Origin: an uncultured bacterium
GTDB lineage: Bacteria > Patescibacteriota > Minisyncoccia > Moranbacterales > UBA2206
DNA length: 34,713 bases
Assembly (NCBI GenBank): GCA_903842445.1
Contig: CAIMLT010000097.1
Coordinates: 1-34,713, forward strand
Direction: 5' to 3'
Shown: positions 8,185-14,656 of the stretch, piece after piece
Layout: each line of letters starts with the position of its first letter
How positions within the stretch are numbered: position 1 is the stretch's first letter
Position numbers and translations under genes: made by a program
Notes under the pieces: generated by a model
Seen by the model: only the letters and a program-made list of their open reading frames with translations
Databases searched by the model: none
What the model was told of the DNA's origin: nothing

Positions 8185-8340
8185 ATAATTTCTTCAATAC
8201 GACGTAGCCTTGGCATAGTCGATTTAGATTAATTTAGATTAAAATTAGCACGGCTAATTTGCCGAAATAATCTTTCGCCAATAATACACGCCTGGTTTTC
8301 GAAAATAAATTTTGCTTTGCATAGAAATTAAAAATAAACA

Positions 8341-8366
8341 CAAAAAAACCGCCCTTTGCAGGCGAT
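8341..8366 (-). terminator. Intrinsic terminator (attenuator terminator arm)
   Basis: A 6-bp stem (one G-T pair) with a 7-nt loop, followed by TTTTTTT on the minus strand. It would also stop read-through from tRNA-Ser(GGA). It lies about 157 nt before the trpB start. Confidence 0.65.
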
Positions 8367-8404
8367 AAATAATTTCTAAAAAGATAGCGAAAAAATTACC
8401 GCCT
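8341..8404 (-). promoter_or_regulatory. Candidate trpB attenuator: competing antiterminator and terminator hairpins
   Basis: On the minus strand AGGCGGTAA (8404-8396) can pair over 9 bp with TTATCGCCT (8368-8360) to form an antiterminator. The same 3' strand can instead form the terminator ATCGCC / loop TGCAAAG / GGCGGT (8366-8348), followed by seven T. The two folds exclude each other. The 5' arm of the antiterminator contains the last two sense codons and the stop of the leader ORF (8458-8396), so a ribosome reaching the stop would block the antiterminator, while one stalled at the single Trp codon (8425-8423) would leave it free. This is the logic of classic trp attenuation; regulation here is inferred. 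Confidence 0.65.
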
Positions 8405-8458
8405 ATATAATTGGACGGATAGCCAACTTAGATTTAATTGTGCTAATATTTTTCTCAT
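8396..8458 (-). CDS. Putative Trp leader peptide (20 residues)
   Basis: ATG at 8458 opens a 20-codon frame, MRKILAQLNLSWLSVQLYRR, ending at TAA 8398-8396. It has one Trp codon at position 12. The stop lies inside the 5' arm of the antiterminator. No Shine-Dalgarno is seen; the -10 box of a near-consensus promoter is only 6 bp upstream, so translation would begin at or next to the 5' end of the message. The position and overlap argue for a regulatory leader; with only one Trp codon the stall signal would be weaker than in E. coli, which has two. Confidence 0.55.
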   Translation of the reverse strand: MRKILAQLNLSWLSVQLYRR

Positions 8459-8464
8459 ATTGGC

Positions 8465-8493
8465 ATTCTAGCAATGAGTTGCACTTGTGTCAA
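8465..8493 (-). promoter_or_regulatory. Near-consensus sigma70 promoter upstream of the trpB leader
   Basis: On the minus strand TTGACA (8493-8488, perfect -35) is followed by a 17-bp spacer and TAGAAT (8470-8465). The -35 directly abuts the encoded CCA end of tRNA-Ser(GGA). The leader ATG begins 6 bp after the -10. Confidence 0.75.
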
Positions 8494-8581
8494 TGGCGGA
8501 AGAGGGGGGATTCGAACCCCCGGTACCTTGCGGCACACACGCTTTCCAAGCGTGCCGTTTAAGCCACTCACGCACCCTTCC
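8494..8581 (-). tRNA. tRNA-Ser (anticodon GGA)
   Basis: The minus strand folds as a serine tRNA: acceptor GGAAGGG pairs with CTCTTCC, anticodon stem CACGC/GCGTG with loop TTGGAAA (anticodon GGA, reading UCC/UCU), a long variable arm, T-arm GGGGGTTCGAATCCCCC, and encoded CCA (8496-8494). The gene is intact, with no intron. Its first 14 nt overlap the 3' end of the LAGLIDADG gene. Confidence 0.95.
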
Positions 8582-9608
8582 TTGATTTTATTTTCAAATA
8601 TTCATCCAATCTTTTGCTTTGATGCGCATTACTGAAACCTATTTCTTTCCTATACCGCAACACCTCCGATTCTCTGTAGAGAAAAATATTGTCCTTGCTC
8701 CAGCTTCTTTTGGGGTGAAATTCCATATCAGCAAGTGTTTTTTCCACAAAATTCAATAGTGACTTGGATTTATTCGTAAAACATAGCCCGACATTGAAAG
8801 ATTTCCATCTACCATTGCTGTGCTGATGATAGTAAATTCCTCCATCAGTGTCAACCAATCCCCTCAAACAACTTTTAGAATAATTAATATCTTTTTTAAT
8901 CCAATCTGGAACATCAACCTGATTTTTAACCTTACTTCCTTTTTTTATTTTATTTTTTTCTAAAAATTCAACCAGCCTCACTGATGACACAACCAATCTT
9001 ATAACATTCTTACTCACAGGCGAGGATAACGCGTAAATTACTGGCTTAATTCCGAAAAGACTTTTAATCAATTTTTTAACTTTTTTACAATAGTCTTGAC
9101 CGTTTTTTCTATTAAAAGAAATTGTAATTTGAAAAGCGTTATTAACTCCTCCATCTCCTAGAAATATACCCATGAACTCAGCCAGATCTTGAGATTTTCG
9201 AGGAACCAAAATAACTTTTCGTAAATTACAATTTGAATATAGTTCCGGAAATGATCTGCGCTTTTTTTGAGAACTCTTCCCTCCTTTCTTTCTTCCCTCT
9301 GGTGTTCCTGGACCTCCGTATTTTTGAGCAAGTGCGAGTCCACCTTTCTTCGCAGCCTTTTTAATATTCCAATAATCAGAAAGAGCTTGATAGGGATAAT
9401 TCTTAGGATCTATTTTTTTATTAGAAATTTTCAGTAGTTTTTCAAAGGCTATTCCTGACATTGTGTATTTTTCTCTTTTCCAGTCTGCCAATGTCCTCAA
9501 GCTAACGCTTAAATTATCAGCCATTTCTAGCCAACTAACAAAACAAGTATCGTAAACATCGAATAGAAATTTTTTTTGCGTTCCTTTTTTGAATTTTATT
9601 CTAGACAT
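8568..9608 (-). CDS. LAGLIDADG homing-endonuclease-like protein
   Basis: The ~346-residue protein has two LAGLIDADG helices: LAEFMGIFLGDGG (about residue 147) and CLRGLVDTDGGIY (about residue 250 onward). Each ends in the acidic residue that binds the catalytic metal, so nuclease activity is plausible. The N-terminal ~130 residues form a separate region with a helix-turn-helix-like segment (NLSVSLRTLADWKREKY) and a basic Gly/Lys-rich linker (GRKKGGKSSQKKRR). It is free-standing: no intron or intein host surrounds it. The start ATG 9608 fits a promoter whose -10 ends 9 bp upstream; an upstream ATG at 9629 lies within that promoter. Its last codons and TGA stop are formed by the 5' end of tRNA-Ser(GGA). 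It could be a homing enzyme whose target is the tRNA locus, or a domesticated DNA-binding regulator. Confidence 0.85.
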   Translation of the reverse strand: MSRIKFKKGTQKKFLFDVYDTCFVSWLEMADNLSVSLRTLADWKREKYTMSGIAFEKLLKISNKKIDPKNYPYQALSDYWNIKKAAKKGGLALAQKYGGPGTPEGRKKGGKSSQKKRRSFPELYSNCNLRKVILVPRKSQDLAEFMGIFLGDGGVNNAFQITISFNRKNGQDYCKKVKKLIKSLFGIKPVIYALSSPVSKNVIRLVVSSVRLVEFLEKNKIKKGSKVKNQVDVPDWIKKDINYSKSCLRGLVDTDGGIYYHQHSNGRWKSFNVGLCFTNKSKSLLNFVEKTLADMEFHPKRSWSKDNIFLYRESEVLRYRKEIGFSNAHQSKRLDEYLKIKSRKGA

Positions 9609-9617
9609 CTTGTAGTA

Positions 9618-9645
9618 ATTATACCACAAAATTTTACCTATGCAA
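9618..9645 (-). promoter_or_regulatory. Sigma70 promoter for the LAGLIDADG gene
   Basis: On the minus strand TTGCAT (9645-9640), a 16-bp spacer and TATAAT (9623-9618). The -10 ends 9 bp before ATG 9608, leaving a 5' leader of only 2-3 nt. Confidence 0.6.
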
Positions 9646-9670
9646 CTATGCTACGCCTCCTAAAAAATAT

Positions 9671-11134
9671 TTACGTAATCTCCCGAATTCCAACCAAGCG
9701 CATTTTTTCTCCACCGGGAATTCTTCCCAAAACCACCACCACCTTATCTCCCGCTTCGATCTTTTTTTCACTTTTCAGCTTGTTCACCATATTTTCAATT
9801 AAACTTTCTTTATCCACGTTTTCGAGAAGATAACTTTCCACTCCCCAAACAAGTGAGAGCTGCATATAGACCTTTTCGCTAATTGTGGCAACATAATTCT
9901 TTTGCATTGGACGAAAATGAGAAATTAGACGCGCTGTGAGACCAGAAACTGTAATGGCCACTATTGCCTTCGCCTTGGAATTTTTAGCTAAGTTATACGC
10001 ACTTTCGATGATGGCGACATAATCCTGATCTTTGTCGTCACTCGGCGTGGCACATTGCAAATCATCAAAACGAGAATCTTCCGTATCAGAAATAATCTGA
10101 CTCATTGTGGCAACCGCCTTTTGCGGAAACTTTCCGTTGGCCGATTCTCCAGACAGCATCACCGCATCAGTATGATCAATGACGGCATTGGATACATCGG
10201 AAACTTCAGCGCGCGTCGGGATCGGATTTTGGATCATCGATTCCAACATTTGCGTTGCCACAATGACAGGTCGCACAGCCTTGATACATTTGGCGATAAT
10301 TTCTTTTTGATAGATCACCACTTTAGTTTCATCCATTTCAATGCCCAGATCTCCGCGTGCCACCATAATCACATCCGTTGCGGAAATTATTTCTTCAATA
10401 TTTTTAATCGCTTCTTTCCTTTCAATCTTTGCAACAATTTGCGGAAGATTATCCTCACGTCCTAAAATTTTCCGCATCTTCTGCCGCGTCTCTTCGATTT
10501 CCTTGCCATTCGACACAAAAGACAGGGCAACAAAATCCACCTCCCGACTCATTGCATAAGCCAAATCCTCTTCATCTTTTTTGGTAACTGCACCAATTTT
10601 CAGTTTTGAATCTGGGACATTCACCCCTTTATGATTTTTAATCACTCCACCATTTATCACTTCAGCTACAAGTGATTTTCCATCTTTTTCGACAACCTTA
10701 AGGCGCTTTAATCCATCCTCAATCAATATACTCTCACCAATATTTATATCATTCACTATTTCCGGCCAGTCAAGTAATATTTTTTTATTAGAAATTTGAT
10801 CATTAGAAATTGTTTGAAAACTAGAAATTGAAAATTGAAAATTAGCATCCACCGACACATCTGAAACCCAAATATATTCTCCGTTTTTAATTTCCACTTC
10901 TTCGCTAACCACCGTTCTTATTCGAGGTCCTTGAAGATCCGCCATAATCGCGATCGGCACACTCAATTCTTTGGAAAGTTCGCGCGCCATTGTGATTACC
11001 TTACCGTTTGATTCATGCGTTCCGTGAGAAAAGTTAATCCGACAAACATTAAGTCCGGATTGAATTAATTCGCGCAAGACTTCCTTTGAGTCTGACGCTG
11101 GACCGATAGTCGCCACAATTTTAGTTTTTTTCAT
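9671..11134 (-). CDS. pyk: Pyruvate kinase
   Basis: Pyruvate kinase converts phosphoenolpyruvate and ADP to pyruvate and ATP, the last step of glycolysis. The 487-residue protein has the N-terminal TKIVATIGPASDS, the substrate-site INFSHGTH, ADLQGPRIRT, KIERKEAI with the catalytic lysine, MVARGDLGIEM, and the signature VIVATQMLESMI with TRAEVSDVSNAV and VMLSGESANGKFP. A C-terminal domain follows. About 20 extra residues in the small B domain (NFQFSISSFQTISNDQISN) are encoded by an AT-rich repeat (listed separately). It is a single-gene unit flanked by a terminator at 11186-11216 and the LAGLIDADG gene. Confidence 0.97.
   Translation of the reverse strand: MKKTKIVATIGPASDSKEVLRELIQSGLNVCRINFSHGTHESNGKVITMARELSKELSVPIAIMADLQGPRIRTVVSEEVEIKNGEYIWVSDVSVDANFQFSISSFQTISNDQISNKKILLDWPEIVNDINIGESILIEDGLKRLKVVEKDGKSLVAEVINGGVIKNHKGVNVPDSKLKIGAVTKKDEEDLAYAMSREVDFVALSFVSNGKEIEETRQKMRKILGREDNLPQIVAKIERKEAIKNIEEIISATDVIMVARGDLGIEMDETKVVIYQKEIIAKCIKAVRPVIVATQMLESMIQNPIPTRAEVSDVSNAVIDHTDAVMLSGESANGKFPQKAVATMSQIISDTEDSRFDDLQCATPSDDKDQDYVAIIESAYNLAKNSKAKAIVAITVSGLTARLISHFRPMQKNYVATISEKVYMQLSLVWGVESYLLENVDKESLIENMVNKLKSEKKIEAGDKVVVVLGRIPGGEKMRLVGIREIT
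10784..10852 (-). repeat. In-frame AT-rich repeat insertion within pyk
   Basis: On the minus strand the segment repeats AATTTTCAATTTTCAATTTC-like and TTTCTAATGATCAAATTTCT-like units. It adds about 20 Gln/Ser/Asn/Phe-rich residues between GEYIWVSDV and KKILLDWPEIVNDI, which are normally close together in pyruvate kinases. An intergenic segment near 4898-4933 has similar sequence (TTCTAGTTTTTC with nearby AT repeats). Confidence 0.65.
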
Positions 11135-11185
11135 AAAATTGAAAATTTAGCTTTTAATTACAACCTATATATACTCCCATAATGT

Positions 11186-11216
11186 AACAAAATAAGCAAC
11201 CCATAAAGGGCTGCTT
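11186..11216 (-). terminator. Intrinsic terminator after 11243-11749
   Basis: A 9-bp stem with one G-T pair (AAGCAGCCC / GGGTTGCTT on the minus strand, 11216-11194) and a 5-nt loop, followed by ATTTTGTT. It ends the upstream membrane-protein transcript before pyk. Confidence 0.75.
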
Positions 11217-11242
11217 GTGGATAAGCTATAACATGAAAGTAG

Positions 11243-11749
11243 TTAGTTTTTGTATAGCTCTTTGACTTGAAATAGGATATACCAACCGATAATAGCACCA
11301 ATTATTCCACCAATAATTCCGTGAACAGAAAGGATGCTTCCGATAAGACCGACAATACTAGCATAAAAAACTAAACGCCAAGCACCCTTTGTTCTTTTGA
11401 ATAGTCCGGACACTGCCATTAATTCCATCACAAGAGCGAAGATAGTAACGACCAACGAAATGATTGATCCAAATCCCCAACTAAAACCATATCCTCCCGT
11501 CATTCCCATCATTGCAAATGGCGCAAGAAGTACAGAAACACCCACCGCAGCAAAGATAATCGGTAATGCCATAATGACCAGAACGATAATTAAGTAAGGA
11601 GAGATTTTAACAATAAATTCCTTAACTTCTCTCGGCAAAGTGAATGGCGCTTTCTTAATCATATATTCATCAAGCAACTTTTCCAATGACTTCAATCCAC
11701 CGTAAAGACCTGAATCGTCATTCTCGTGTTTAATATTTTTCTTGTCCAT
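11243..11749 (-). CDS. Hypothetical multi-pass membrane protein
   Basis: The 168-residue product has a charged N-terminus (about 45 residues, DSGLYGGLKSLEKLLDEYM) and then four hydrophobic stretches: ISPYLIIVLVIMALPIIFAAV, FGSIISLVVTIFALVMELMAV, LVFYASIVGLIGSILSV, and a Gly/Ile-rich last helix. There are no enzymatic motifs. The gene has its own promoter and terminator, so it is a single-gene unit. I do not recognise the family. Confidence 0.75.
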   Translation of the reverse strand: MDKKNIKHENDDSGLYGGLKSLEKLLDEYMIKKAPFTLPREVKEFIVKISPYLIIVLVIMALPIIFAAVGVSVLLAPFAMMGMTGGYGFSWGFGSIISLVVTIFALVMELMAVSGLFKRTKGAWRLVFYASIVGLIGSILSVHGIIGGIIGAIIGWYILFQVKELYKN

Positions 11750-11757
11750 ATTTTTTA

Positions 11758-11786
11758 TTATTATCTACTTATGAATTACTTGCCAA
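11758..11786 (-). promoter_or_regulatory. Sigma70-like promoter for the membrane protein gene
   Basis: On the minus strand TTGGCA (11786-11781), a 17-bp spacer and TAATAA (11763-11758). The -10 ends 8 bp before ATG 11749, so the message would be leaderless or nearly so. Confidence 0.5.
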
Positions 11787-11817
11787 TATTCTAACACAAC
11801 CCTATATATCCGCAAGC

Positions 11818-12216
11818 TTAGGCGACGCCAGAAAGTTCCCGCAAAATTTCCTCCGGAATTGGATTTTTTTTCGGACTCACTCCAGGATATCGCCACGCAC
11901 TAATTATTTTGTATTTAGTGTTTGGTATCTGGCATTTAGTATTTAAATTTTTTATTACATGTTTCATGCCACATGCTTTATGCCTTTGGTACATCACCCA
12001 AACCTCCTGCTTCCAAACTTCTTTGCCACTGATAGTTTTTGGTAAAACCGGCTTCATCACGGCAATCGTTTTTTCCACAATTCCCTCCTCTTTTCTTTTC
12101 GGACTATTTATGACACTCAGAATTTTTTGCTCGCTCAATCCATAGAACCGCATCTTGAATTTTGCGTGTTCCGTCCAATAGTAGCGGCTGGTGTTTTTCG
12201 GAAGCTTTGTCTGCAT
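11818..12216 (-). CDS. DUF4258-like small protein with in-frame repeat insertion
   Basis: The 132-residue product begins with YYWTEHAKFKMRFYGLSEQKILSVINSPKRKEEG, which resembles the start of DUF4258/BrnT-like small proteins (an aromatic residue, T-x-H-A, R and an [IL]-x-x-[VI] helix). Some of these are toxins, but no antitoxin-like partner is adjacent. A core strand (EVWKQEVWVMY) leads to about 28 residues (HKACGMKHVIKNLNTKCQIPNTKY) encoded by an AT-rich repeat, followed by KIISAWRYPG, the expected last strand. The insertion splits the domain, so the protein may not be functional. The family call is tentative. Confidence 0.6.
   Translation of the reverse strand: MQTKLPKNTSRYYWTEHAKFKMRFYGLSEQKILSVINSPKRKEEGIVEKTIAVMKPVLPKTISGKEVWKQEVWVMYQRHKACGMKHVIKNLNTKCQIPNTKYKIISAWRYPGVSPKKNPIPEEILRELSGVA
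11905..11995 (-). repeat. In-frame AT-rich repeat insertion in the DUF4258-like gene
   Basis: On the minus strand there are CATGTGGCATGAAACATGT-like units and then AAATACTAAATGCCAGATAC- and CAAACACTAAATAC-like units. It separates the two halves of the domain (…VWVMYQR and IISAWRYPG) without breaking the frame. Confidence 0.6.
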
Positions 12217-12242
12217 TTTTCTGGTATTATACTGCGATTGAG

Positions 12243-12389
12243 TTAGACTTCATTTTTCCATCCGCTCTCAAAAATTGCCCGAAAACCGGCATGGATTTTC
12301 TTGCTTTCGATGATGATGCCCAGATCTTCCGCATAAGAAATGATTCCGATTTTTGCCTTGCCATATATCTTTATTTCTTCGAATTCAGC
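12243..12389 (-). pseudogene. C-terminal fragment of a TrmB-like transcriptional regulator
   Basis: About 48 codons ending in TAA at 12245-12243 read a coherent protein end: AEFEEIKIYGKAKIGIISY, then AEDLGIIIESKKIHAGFRA and IFESGWKNEV. This matches the usual last strand-helix of TrmB-type regulators ('IYG-K-AIIS ... GIIIE-K-IA ... IFE-W'). No start codon or N-terminal winged helix precedes it; the frame upstream is overrun by the 12371-12802 gene, which overlaps its first 19 nt. It is best read as the remnant of a lost regulator gene. Confidence 0.5.
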
Positions 12390-12802
12390 TTTTCCGCTTC
12401 CATTTCCCGCTCCTCGACATACTTTTCTGTTTTTTTATAAACAGTTTCAGCATCTTCTCCAGCTTTGGCTAATGTTTTCGCAAATTCAAAAACCTCTTTA
12501 ACTTCTTTCAGCGTTTTGCCGACATCCCAAACGCAATTATTGCCGATCTGCAAACAATGTTGACCAACGTTACGTCTTTCCATTGTGATGCACATGTCAA
12601 TTCCATTGAATATTCCACGGCACTGCGCGCCAATATTGACTCTTTGCATATCAGCCATTTGTGCATCAGTTAGTTTAAGTCTCCCATCTTCTCCCATGAC
12701 TGCTCCGCCCTTCATTAATCGATCGTCAGACTTTTTTCTTCTTTCCTCAAAGTCTTTTATTTGCTCAGCTGTCAATGGTCTTGGCAGTTCATTGATTTCC
12801 AT
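12371..12802 (-). CDS. Hypothetical soluble protein
   Basis: The 143-residue product has no signal peptide or membrane segment. The N-terminal half is charged (LTAEQIKDFEERRKKSDDRLM), the middle contains several cysteines (GAQCRGIFNGIDMCITM, GQHCLQIGNNCVW), and the C-terminal ~45 residues are a long, charged helix likely to form a coiled coil (EVKEVFEFAKTLAKAGEDAETV, KYVEEREMEAEKL). I do not recognise the family. It sits between two gene fragments (a TrmB-like end and a transposase start), so the area has been rearranged. Confidence 0.65.
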   Translation of the reverse strand: MEINELPRPLTAEQIKDFEERRKKSDDRLMKGGAVMGEDGRLKLTDAQMADMQRVNIGAQCRGIFNGIDMCITMERRNVGQHCLQIGNNCVWDVGKTLKEVKEVFEFAKTLAKAGEDAETVYKKTEKYVEEREMEAEKLNSKK

Positions 12803-12826
12803 ATTTTTTGTTAAATTATTTGTTAA

Positions 12827-12982
12827 TTAGATTTTCCATAAGAATACCCTAACATAAACCTCTCCAAACAACTCCTCCCTATCTTTCGTGCAAATCGTCA
12901 CAAAATACAGTCCATTCTGGCTGTAATCGTAATTTTCTAGTCTGGCAGATTTGATTGAATACTTGTTTTGATATTTCTGCAT
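12827..12982 (-). pseudogene. N-terminal fragment of a Y1 (IS200/TnpA_REP-like) transposase
   Basis: ATG 12982 opens a 51-codon frame ending TAA at 12829-12827. Its sequence (SARLENYDYSQNGLYFVTIC, then TKDREELFGEVYV) matches the start of single-stranded-DNA transposases of the Y1/REP-associated (RAYT) family, with the typical R-L-x-x-Y-D-Y, G-x-Y-F-V-T-I-C-T and R-x-x-L-F-G pattern. Intact proteins are about 150-200 residues; the catalytic HUH motif and tyrosine are missing here. It is a truncated, inactive copy. Confidence 0.75.
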
Positions 12983-13004
12983 TTTTTAGACTCCCATGAG
13001 AAAC

Positions 13005-13898
13005 TCAAATATTCATACCTCTTAAAGCTCTTACCCTTTCTTCAATCGGCGGATGCGTCATAAATAATTTAGAAACTTTTGCGCCCTTGAATGGATTGGC
13101 GATAAAAAGATGCGCCGTTGCTCGGTTGGCAGCCTCCAGCGGTTCAGTGTCGCCTGAAATCTTTTCAAGTGCACTCGCTAACCCTTCCGGATAACGCGTG
13201 AGCAAAGCAGCATCGGCATCAGCCAGAAACTCCCTCTTCCTTGAAATTGCCAGCTGCATCAAAACGCCAGCAATCGGAGCAAGAATCGAAAGCACGACTG
13301 CCAGAATTATCATAATTAGGCGCAATTGTCCGCCACCTTCATTGTCGCCTCCTCGGCGACCAAAAAAGGCCCAGTGGCGAAAAAAATCGGCCAAAAGTGT
13401 CACAAACCCAACGAGAATTACAATAACCGTAGAAAGCAAGATGTCTCGATTACCAATGTGCGAGAGCTCGTGAGCAATCACGCCTTCTAGCTCAGTTTTT
13501 TCCAAACGATTGATAATTCCGGTTGTGAGGCAAATCACTCCGTGCGCAGGATCTCTCCCTGTGGCAAAAGCGTTTATTGCAGAGTCCTCAATGACATAAA
13601 TTTTTGGCACAGGAAGCCCCGCTGTGATGCAAAGATTTTCCACTAGATGATAAATTTCTTTATTTTTATCATGATCGATCTCTTTGGCCGAACTCATTGC
13701 CAGTACAATTTTATCACTCCACCAATAAGACCCAAAACTCATCACAACTGAGAAAACAACCGCAACATAAAGAATTGTGTTGTTTCCCATTGCTCCAGCA
13801 AAAATATAGCCGACGCAAATCACAAAAATCAAAAATCCAGTAACATAAAGCCAGGTTAGCCGCGTATTTTTATCCGCTTGATTGTATAATGTTAACAT
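13005..13898 (-). CDS. htpX: HtpX-like membrane zinc metalloprotease (M48)
   Basis: HtpX is an inner-membrane protease that degrades damaged membrane proteins. The 297-residue protein has two N-terminal helices (about residues 16-34 and 41-57), the zinc site HELSH in VIAHELSHIGNRD, two further membrane helices around residues 155-170 and 195-220, and the third zinc ligand Glu in REFLADADAALLTR. GRDPAHGVICLTTGI and the C-terminal FMTHPPIEERVRAL are family motifs. All catalytic residues are present. It follows lemA by 53 bp; htpX-lemA pairing is common in bacteria, so one operon is likely. Confidence 0.95.
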   Translation of the reverse strand: MLTLYNQADKNTRLTWLYVTGFLIFVICVGYIFAGAMGNNTILYVAVVFSVVMSFGSYWWSDKIVLAMSSAKEIDHDKNKEIYHLVENLCITAGLPVPKIYVIEDSAINAFATGRDPAHGVICLTTGIINRLEKTELEGVIAHELSHIGNRDILLSTVIVILVGFVTLLADFFRHWAFFGRRGGDNEGGGQLRLIMIILAVVLSILAPIAGVLMQLAISRKREFLADADAALLTRYPEGLASALEKISGDTEPLEAANRATAHLFIANPFKGAKVSKLFMTHPPIEERVRALRGMNI

Positions 13899-13951
13899 AT
13901 GCCTCAGAATAGATCGTTTATTTCATTTTGCTTACCAAGAACTGCTTGCAC

Positions 13952-14500
13952 TTAAAATTCCACCTTCACATTCCCTTTCTCACTATCCATTGCTTCAAAA
14001 AATTCCCGTTTGGTGAAGTTCAATATACCAGCCAAGAAATTAGTTGGAAAAACTTCAATTTTAGTGTTAAAGTCACGCACATTGCCATTATAGAACCGGC
14101 GTGATGCCATAATTTTATCTTCGGTGTCAGTCAGCTCTCTTTGTAGCTCCAAAAAATTTTGATTAGCTTTAAGATCCGGATAGTTTTCAGAAACCGCAAA
14201 CAGAGTTTTCAGCGTTCCACTCAGGACGTTTTCCGCCTCAGCTTTGTCCATCGCATTTCCTGCTCCCATTGCTCGCGTTCTCGCTTCGGTTACTTTCTCA
14301 AAAACCTCTTTCTCGTGCGCTGCATAGCCTTTCACTGTGCTGATTAAATTCGGAATCAAGTCATAACGTCTTTTGAGTTGAACATCAATATCGCTCCAGG
14401 CCTCATCCACTCTGTTTTTTAATTTAATCAATCCATTATACATTCCCACCAGCCCCAAGGCCAGCACCACCACGATGACTAAAATAATTATTCCAATCAT
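13952..14500 (-). CDS. lemA: LemA family protein
   Basis: The 182-residue protein starts with one membrane helix (MIGIIILVIVVVLALGLVGM), then the LemA signature YNGLIKLKNRVDEAWSDIDV, QLKRRYDLIPNLISTVKGYA and HEKEVFEKVTEARTRA, then ENYPDLKANQNFLELQRELT and DTEDKIMASRRFYNGNVRDFN, ending with the usual NFTKREFFEA. It is full length. LemA proteins are helical, membrane-anchored and of unclear role. It is encoded ahead of htpX on the same strand, consistent with a shared membrane-quality-control function. Confidence 0.95.
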   Translation of the reverse strand: MIGIIILVIVVVLALGLVGMYNGLIKLKNRVDEAWSDIDVQLKRRYDLIPNLISTVKGYAAHEKEVFEKVTEARTRAMGAGNAMDKAEAENVLSGTLKTLFAVSENYPDLKANQNFLELQRELTDTEDKIMASRRFYNGNVRDFNTKIEVFPTNFLAGILNFTKREFFEAMDSEKGNVKVEF

Positions 14501-14563
14501 ACTTTTATCTTTGTCTCATCCACCCGATCATTCGGATTTTAGAGAATTAAAAATTACCCTAAG

Positions 14564-14572
14564 ATTATAGCA
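14564..14572 (-). promoter_or_regulatory. Extended -10 promoter for lemA-htpX
   Basis: TGCTATAAT on the minus strand (14572-14564) is an extended -10 element. It lies about 60 bp before the lemA start; no clear -35 is visible. Confidence 0.5.
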
Positions 14573-14620
14573 TTTTTAGAAAAAAATGCAAAAAAAAATA
14601 AACTATGCTAAAATTAGAAT

Positions 14621-14626
14621 TATAAT
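14621..14626 (+). promoter_or_regulatory. -10 box for the DUF212 gene
   Basis: TATAAT on the + strand, 30 bp before ATG 14657, with only a weak -35 (TAAACT, spacer 16). The -10 boxes of the two divergent genes are about 50 bp apart. Confidence 0.45.
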
Positions 14627-14656
14627 GTCCATAAATAATAATGCAACTGAAATCTT

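Noticed and set aside
8185-8340. T-box or other riboswitch between attenuator and trpB
   Set aside because: No T-box sequence or specifier stem was recognised. Only a small AT-rich hairpin (8242-8260) is present.
8341-8366. Hairpin as a simple tRNA-Ser terminator
   Set aside because: It may also do this, but the separate promoter after the tRNA, the leader ORF and the competing stem are better explained by an attenuator.
8568-8581. Alternative genetic code with UGA as glycine
   Set aside because: The LAGLIDADG gene ends at TGA and no conserved gene contains in-frame TGA, so code 25 (Gracilibacteria-type) does not fit.
11818-12216. Toxin-antitoxin module
   Set aside because: The protein resembles DUF4258/BrnT in part, but no antitoxin partner is adjacent and the domain is split by a repeat.
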